A stretch of DNA of 64,000 nucleotides from Helianthus annuus (Eukaryota > Streptophyta > Magnoliopsida > Asterales > Asteraceae): NCBI RefSeq assembly GCF_002127325.2, contig NC_035449.2, positions 83,857,657 to 83,921,656 of the forward strand. The letters run 5' to 3'. A model generated the notes under the pieces. The model saw only the letters and a program-made list of their open reading frames with translations, did not search any database and had not been told where the DNA came from. How positions within the stretch are numbered: the stretch's first letter is position 1; each line of letters starts with the position of its first letter. Of the stretch, positions 58,013 through 64,000 are shown piece by piece. The translations under genes were made by a program, and so were the position numbers.

Positions 58013-58341
58013 GTAACAAAATATGAAAGCCAATTACAAGCCAGCTGGACAGCACTGAAGACTTGGAAAAGTGGCAATAAAGTTACCTAAAATGGATAGA
58101 TATTTTTACTAAATAAAAATAGGATTTATTCATATGAAAAAGTGTGTACTGAAAACTTGGGTTTCATCCCATGTGTTTAATATTAAGAAAATGTGGTATT
58201 TTACTCTGATAAAATATTTCCTAACTACGATCCTGATGTAAAATCCGCTGCCAAACTAGATAAAAACAAGATACCGCCGAAACTGGCCGCATCCGCCTGT
58301 TCCTGGGATTGTAATAGGGGGGCGGGGGTTGCGACAGAAGG

Positions 58342-58353
58342 TGGTAACAGAGC
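58342..58353 (+). other. Element Y primer-binding site
   Basis: TGGTAACAGAGC, one mismatch from the usual Met-type site, five bases after the LTR end. Confidence 0.8.
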
Positions 58354-58485
58354 TAAGCCACTGATTCAGCTACAGAAGTGTTCTGCTGACGCCAAAATTC
58401 AATTTGTTAGGAAATAAATTACGGGAATACGTGCATAATTGTATTTTCTTGTTATGTGTTATTTGACTATTTGTTAGTTTACAGT

Positions 58486-59345
58486 ATGAGCGACCAAGGA
58501 CCCTCTGACGCGTACCGTCAATTGTCTGGTTCGCCTAGAAGCGAAGGTGCCTCTTCTCAGCCTGCCCTCTCGGGGTACTCTGCTGATACGGAAGAAGGAA
58601 TATTCGTATTTAAGGCTCAAACTGAAGAGCCATTTCCTCAGAAAAAGTGGGGATGGTTCAGTAGGGGAGCACACGAGCGTAGAAAGCGTATGAAAAATTT
58701 ACAAGAGCAGAGAGTATTAGCCGCAGCCAAAAGAGAAACCGATGCTATGCCCAAGATATGCTTAATAGGGGTATAGCCAATATCAACATCTTAGCAACCA
58801 CTACAGCTAACCCTAACCTGGAGCAAATGTTAGCACCCCAACCACAATCACCAATTCCTGACCAGCCAATGGAGATAGAAAACCCTGAAAACCAAGTAGA
58901 AATGCATGATTTCAATCCAGAGGAAATACCTAGAGTACCAGCACCAAATCCCTTAGACCCAAATTACGACCCCTGGTGGGATGACAACAGGGACTATGTG
59001 CAACGTTACCCGATACACGAAGACATACCCATGCAAAACCTAGGAGCCTACCCAGGGTTTGACCCTCTAAATCCCTATTATGATAATGATGTATTCATTA
59101 GGGAGATTCTAGAAAACCCTTACCCATTTCAAGCCCCTACACCTCCATACCAGGAACCTGCAACCCAGATTCCGAACCCAGTCCTAGAACCTGCACCCCC
59201 AATGAGTGCAGAAAACATACAAGAACTTAGGACATTTGGTGAGGAAATTTTAGAGAATAGTGAACGAATGAGACAGGTGGGAGAGCGACTCGTCTGGAAG
59301 TACGACGAGCGCAATATGGATTTCTGGATGAATCCATATCCGTAG
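58486..59345 (+). pseudogene. Element Y upstream ORF (Gag N-terminal type), frameshifted
   Basis: Reads from ATG 58486 (MSDQGPSD) to a 1-base frame change near 58745-58757. It continues in another frame from the MLNRGIANINI segment to TAG 59343-59345. The protein is Pro/Asn/Glu-rich with DPNYDPWWDDNRDYVQRYP and EILENPYPFQAP segments, without Cys or enzyme motifs. Similar ORFs precede gag in Asteraceae Tekay-like elements as I recall them. The function is unknown; it may be a Gag N-terminal extension. Confidence 0.65.
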
Positions 59346-59631
59346 GAGTGATGATGGAGAAGGTTATAATAATAATAATATAATATAATAATAAAATATG
59401 TGTGTATGTGTATGAAAAAAAAACTACGGATGCCTATTACTAGTAGTGTAACTTTAAATTTCAGTCGGTATTGTAATTTTAATTTCAGTACTGGTGTGTA
59501 ATAGATGCATATTATATGAATAGAGTAAAGTCGCAATGATCGACGCTTTTGACCAAAATGCGTGACATGTGATTGGCTATATTCAAATATTATTTTGTGA
59601 TATTAATTCGTGGTAAATGTTTAAAATTCAG
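59346..59631 (+). other. AT-rich spacer between upstream ORF and gag
   Basis: 286 bp with an ATA/TAA-rich run (59366-59398) and no frame. It ends TTAAAATTCAG directly before the gag ATG (59632). GGTTATAA near 59362 and this CAG could be intron ends joining the two ORFs, but the donor is weak. Confidence 0.5.
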
Positions 59632-60975
59632 ATGGACAACGAAGTGAACCAGGAAAACCTGAACAACGAAAACCAGAATGATAACCACCCGAATAACGAT
59701 AATCTGAATAATGAGAATCCAAACAACAATAACCATGGAAACCAAGTGGATAATAGTGCCATCCAACACATAGTGGCACAAGGAATCATAGATGCAATGC
59801 CATTTATTATCCACTCTGTTAAGGAAGCAGAAAATAAAAGTAAGCATAGCAGTAAGCGACCAACTGAACCGGAACATAGTGTAAACAATGGACCCATACT
59901 TTAAGTGCCCATTCCCAAAAGAAGAAGAACCATGCCGTATGGTTGTTCTTATAAAGAATTCTGGTCCTGCAAACCAATAGAATTCTCGGGCAATGAAGGA
60001 CCCATTGCAGCTCTACGTTGGATAGAAAAGACTGAGCTGTTCTAAAAATAAGCAAGTGTGCGGAAGAGGACAAGATAATGTTTGCCTCTAATCTGTTTAA
60101 GAACTCAGCCTTAGAGTGGTGGAACACTATCCTCCAGTCAAAAGGAAGTGATAGGGTATATAATATGGAATGGGAGGAATTTAAAAATATGGTAGAAAGG
60201 AAATTTTGTCTTCCCAATGAAAAGGAACAGATAGCAAATAAGTTTCTGAACCTTAGGATGACCGGGGTAGATAGTAAGGGTTATACTACTACATTCTTTG
60301 AATATGCTAGAATAGTGCCAACCCTTGCATCACCTGAACCAGTATTAATCTCCCAATACATCTGGGGATTAATTGGAGAAATTAGGCATGTAGTTAAGGC
60401 AGCTAGACACCAAACAATAGAAGAAGCTGTAGAACTAGCAAATACCTTGACAGATGAATTAATCCGTACTAGAGAAGAAGACCAGAGGAGAAACCTAACC
60501 CAAAGGCTTACTCAAGAATTCCGTTCTGGGAATTCCAATCGTAGGAATATAGGTTCTACCTCTGCACCATACTGCAAAGCCTGCAAGAAAAAGCATTCGG
60601 GAAAATGCTCTACTTACTGCAATTTCTGCAAAGTACCAGGGCACAAGAAAGAAACCTGCAGAAGGAAACCTACTAATGGACTGTGCTTCAATTGTGGAGA
60701 AAAAGGTTACATCAAGCCAAATTTTCCGAAATTGGCTCCACCTGCAAACAACAAGAACACTAAAAATGCTAGAGCATTTGTTCTAACTGCAGATGAAGCC
60801 AAAATGATTCCAGATGTAATAGCTGGTACGTTTTTAGTTAATGATGTTTTTGATAAAGTATTATTTGACTCTGGTGCAAACCAAAGTTTTATCAATACTT
60901 CGTTTTGCAAACTTCTAAATCAATCATTAGCTAAACTCCCACAAGAATATTTAGTAGAAACAGCAAATGGGAAAC
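59632..60975 (+). pseudogene. Element Y Gag, stop and frameshift
   Basis: Capsid/nucleocapsid protein. The N-terminal part is Asn-rich (NNENPNNNNHGNQ). A TAA at 59902-59904 and a 1-bp deletion near 60030 break the frame. The Gag capsid domain then continues in the frame of LFKNSALEWWNTILQ and EWEEFKNMVERKFCLP (60080-60470). A Cys/His-rich region follows: CKACKKKHSGKC, a canonical knuckle CNFCKVPGHKKETC (60618-60659), and a second knuckle CFNCGEKGYIKPNF (60683-60724). In the second knuckle the His position is Tyr and the last Cys position is Phe, so it should not bind zinc normally. Confidence 0.82.
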
Positions 60976-63805
60976 TGTTAGGATTTCTGAAATCTTGCAG
61001 GGAGCAAGAATAGAAATTTTAAACCAAAATTTTATTGCAAACCATTACCCAATGAATCTGGCAGGATTTGATGTTGTATTAGGAATGGATTGGTTAATAG
61101 CCAATAAAGCCAGTATTTTGTGTGATCAAAAGTCAATTCAAGTAAATTCACCAATAGGTGAAAAGATCACAATTAAAGGTGATAAGCCATCTAGATCCAC
61201 TAAATTCATCTCTGTGATGAAAACTGCAAGCTATATAAGAAAAGGATCTATAGTGTATTTGATTTCTATAATCACTAACACTAAAGAAAAAGAACTAAAA
61301 GACATTCCAGTAGTGTCTCAGTTTTTAGATGTCTTTCTAGAAGAATTGTCAGGGCTACCGCCAGATAGGGAAGTTGAATTCAGAATCCATCTGCTACCTG
61401 GAACAGCACCGATTGCCAAAGCACCTTACCGATTGGCACCCACAGAAATGCAGGAACTGAAGAAACAATTAGACGAATTGTTGGAGAAAGGATTCATACA
61501 GCCAAGCTCATCGCCATGGGGAGCACCGATTTTATTCGTCATAAAGAAGGACGGATCAATGCGTATGTGCATTGACTACCGTGAATTGAACAAGGTCACG
61601 ATTAAGAACCGGTACCCATTACCAAGAATCGATGATCTGTTCGATCAACTGCAAGGAGCTCGATTTTTCTCTAAAATCGATTTAAGATTAGTATATCATC
61701 AACTAAAAGTACAGGAAGAGGACATTCCTAAAACCGCATTTAGAACAAGGTATGGCCATTATGAATTTACCGTCATGCCATTTGGTTTAACCAATGCCCC
61801 AGCCGCATTTATGGACATGATGAACCGAATATGTAAACCATATTTGGATAAATTCGTAATTGTTTTTATTGATGATATTCTAATTTAGTCTAAAAGCAAA
61901 GAAGAACATGCAAAGCATTTGCACGCACTCCTAAGTCTATTAATAAAGGAAAGACTTTATGCTAAATTTTCAAAGTGCAAGTTTTGGTTAGAGCAGGTAC
62001 AGTTTCTTGGACACTTAGTCAATCATGAAGGAATTGATGTGGATCCAACAAAGATCGAGGCAATTACCAAATGGAAAACCCCTGAATCGCCAACCGAGAT
62101 TAGAAGTTTCTTAGGATTGGCCGGTTATTATAGACGATTTATTCGAGATTTTTCTAGAATAGCCATTCCCTTAACCAAGTTAACCTGTAAATCCATTAAG
62201 TTTGAATGGGGACCAAAACAAGAAGAAGCCTTTAGAATCCTTAAGCAAAGATTAACCCATGCACCCATACTAGTGTTACTAGAAGGAACTGAAGACTTTA
62301 TAGTCTATTGTGACGCTTCTAAGTTAGGTTATGGATGTGTATTGATGCAACGTCAAAAGGTTATAGCTTACGCATCTAGACAACTTAAGAATCATGAAGA
62401 GAATTATTCAACCCATGATCTAGAATTAGGAGCTATAACTTTTGCCCTTAAGATTTGGAGACATTACCTTTATGGTAGTAAGTTTACCACATTCACTGAT
62501 CATAAAAGTTTAAGATATGTTTTTGGGCAAAAAGAGTTGAATATGAGGCAAAGACGCTGGATGGAGATTCTTAGTGATTATGATTATAATATCCAGTATC
62601 ATGCAGGAAAAGCCAATGTAGTGGCTGATGCTTTAAGCCGAAAGTATCATGAGAAGCCAAAAAGAGTACGTTCTCTTAAATTAAATCTACAAGTAGATTT
62701 AAATGATCAGATTAGAAAAGCAATAGAATCGGTAATCAAGGATGATACTGAAAAATTAAAAGGAATGATTAAGGAATTAGAACAAGGAACAGATGGAATT
62801 TGGAGATTCCATAAAAAGAGAATGTGGATACCTAAATTAGGAAACCTACATAATCGTATATTAGAAGAAGCCCATAAATCTAAATATACGATGCATCCAG
62901 GAAGTAATAAGATGTACCAGGATTTAAGGAAAAAATTTTGGTGGATAGGAATGAAGAAGGATATAGCAGCTTATGTTTCTAAATGTTTAACTTGTTCCCA
63001 AGTTAAAGCTGAACATCAAAAACCCTCAGGATTGCTGCAACAACTAGAAATGCCAGTTTGGAAATGGGAATTGATAACAATGGATTTTGTTACCAAATTA
63101 CCCAAAACAAGAAAAGGTAATGATACAATCTGGGTGATTGTAGATAGACTAACCAAGTCAACTCATTTTCTACCAATGAAGGAAATTTTTAGTATGGAAC
63201 AGTTAGCTAAATTGTATGTAAATGAAATAGTTTCATTACATGGAATACCTTTATCAATTGTTTCTGACAGAGATAATCGTTTTACCTCTCATTTTTGGGC
63301 AAGCTTCCAAAAGGCAATGGGAACCAAGCTAAATCTAAGCACTGCTTATCATCCTCAAATGGACGGACAAAGCGAAAGGACAATTCAGACAATGGAAGAC
63401 ATGCTTAGAGCTTGTGTAATTGATTTCGGAGGTAATTGGGATGATCACTTACCTTTAATAGAATTTTCTTATAATAATAGTTATTACACAAATATCAATG
63501 CTGCACCATTCGAAGCACTTTATGGACGAAAGTGCCGAACCCCAGTCTGTTCGGCAGAAATCGGGGAAAAGCAACTATCTAGACCTGAGATGGTACAAGA
63601 AACAACTGACAAGATCATTCAAGTCAAGGATCGACTAAATGCAGCATGTGATCGACAAAAGAGCTATGCTGATAACAGACGCAAACCATTAGAATTCCAG
63701 GTAGGTGACAAAGTATTACTGAAAGTCTCTCCTTGGAAAGGAGTAGTCAGATTCATCAAAAGAGGAAAGCTAAGTCCCAGGTATTTGAAATTATTAGAAG
63801 AATAG
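60800..63805 (+). pseudogene. Element Y protease-RT-RNase H-integrase
   Basis: Replication and integration enzymes. The protease has an intact DSGA active site (Asp 60867-60869); a 1-bp loss near 60980 changes frame afterwards. RT has [32 protein letters not shown] (a normally SG position reads LV) and FIDDILI, followed at once by TAG 61886-61888. RNase H has [15 protein letters not shown] and [11 protein letters not shown]. Integrase has [11 protein letters not shown]...[24 protein letters not shown] and the GQSERT Glu; spacing from the second Asp to Glu is 35 residues, so DD35E is intact. The frame ends at 63803-63805 after a small loss near 63790. Only one premature stop lies inside the 2.8-kb RT-integrase frame. 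Confidence 0.9.
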
Positions 63806-64000
63806 GACTTGTAGCCTATCAGCTACAACTACCAGAGGAAATGGCAGGAGTACATGATGTATTTCATGTATCAAATCTCAAGAAATGCCTAGCTGATGAA
63901 TCACTTGTAGTGCCTCTTAAGGACATAGAGGTAAATGAACAACTTAAATTTGTAGAAAGACCTCTATAGATTGAAGACAGAAAAATCAAGAACCTCAAGC
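63806..64000 (+). pseudogene. Element Y integrase C-terminal tail (shifted frame, cut by window)
   Basis: In another frame the LVAYQLQLPEEMAG and FHVSNLKKCLADES segments continue the integrase C terminus toward the chromodomain-like end. TAG 63967-63969 interrupts it and the window ends shortly after. The same segment of the element at 5420 lies at 21034-21345. Confidence 0.8.

Larger units (their letters stand above)
38430..58336 (+). repeat. 5' LTR of element Y (interrupted by tandem array)
   Basis: LTR sequence is 38430-38681 plus 57236-58336, about 1.35 kb. It starts TATAACAACCC, a non-canonical TA instead of TG, and ends TTGCGACA. GCGGGCCGCG/GCGGGCCACG words occur on both sides of the insert. 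A donor-like GTGAGT lies at 57689-57694 and an acceptor TTTCAG ends at 58012. Confidence 0.8.
38430..64000 (+). mobile_element. Gypsy element Y (Tekay/Del-like), 5' LTR plus coding region, incomplete
   Basis: 5' LTR (38430-58336, split by the tandem array), PBS, upstream ORF, gag, protease, RT, RNase H, integrase. The chromodomain end and 3' LTR are beyond the window. It is better preserved than the element at 5420, with a few frameshifts and one pol stop. Its RT and integrase align with the other element through the same motifs, but it is a different, more AT-rich family. Confidence 0.9.

Overview
This window looks like intergenic heterochromatin from a large dicot plant genome. It consists almost entirely of nested LTR retrotransposons, with one PIF/Harbinger DNA-transposon fragment. 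I found no intact host gene, tRNA, rRNA or CRISPR array. The copia-type Gag-like proteins with long coiled coils, the accessory ORF downstream of a copia pol, and the Tekay/Del-like gypsy proteins all resemble what is common in Asteraceae (lettuce, sunflower, chrysanthemum relatives). That assignment is recognition from memory, not a search.

Layout. (1) 2-4648: 3' end of a Ty1/copia pol followed by a large broken accessory ORF with its own TATA-like promoter. (2) 4649-5419: a 5'-truncated PIF/Harbinger transposase. (3) 5420-24133: an old, broken Ty3/gypsy (Tekay/Del-like) element. Its 5' LTR is split by a young non-autonomous element, TR-GAG1 (6424-13875, TSD GTTTT). Its second LTR is followed by another primer-binding site, so it is the remnant of a tandem shared-LTR array. 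(4) 24176-36560, minus strand: LTR-internal-LTR-internal-LTR(partial) of a non-coding element; each LTR carries a block of about 177-bp tandem repeats. (5) 36561-38429: remnants ending in an LTR (element X). (6) 38430 to beyond 64000: another Tekay-like gypsy element (Y), whose coding region fills 58486-64000. Its 5' LTR is split by a third tandem array (38682-57230) bounded by a perfect 5-bp TSD, CACAT. The middle LTR of that array holds a second young non-autonomous element, TR-GAG2 (45676-52760, TSD CAAGA). The first LTR of the same array preserves the empty site for this insertion.

How the parts relate. The two autonomous-type gypsy elements carry gag-protease-RT-RNase H-integrase with inactivating stops and frameshifts. 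The two non-coding families could only have moved by borrowing enzymes. TR-GAG1 and TR-GAG2 encode only Gag-like zinc-knuckle proteins, yet their LTRs are 99.6% and apparently 100% identical, so active copia partners probably existed recently elsewhere in the genome.

The most interesting signals are: three separate tandem shared-LTR arrays in 64 kb, one with a verifiable TSD; a set of colinear non-coding blocks shared by the 3' halves of TR-GAG1 and TR-GAG2; 177-bp hairpin-containing repeats inside LTRs; splice-site-like pairs inside the LTRs of four families; and family-specific short-motif arrays in LTRs and leaders.
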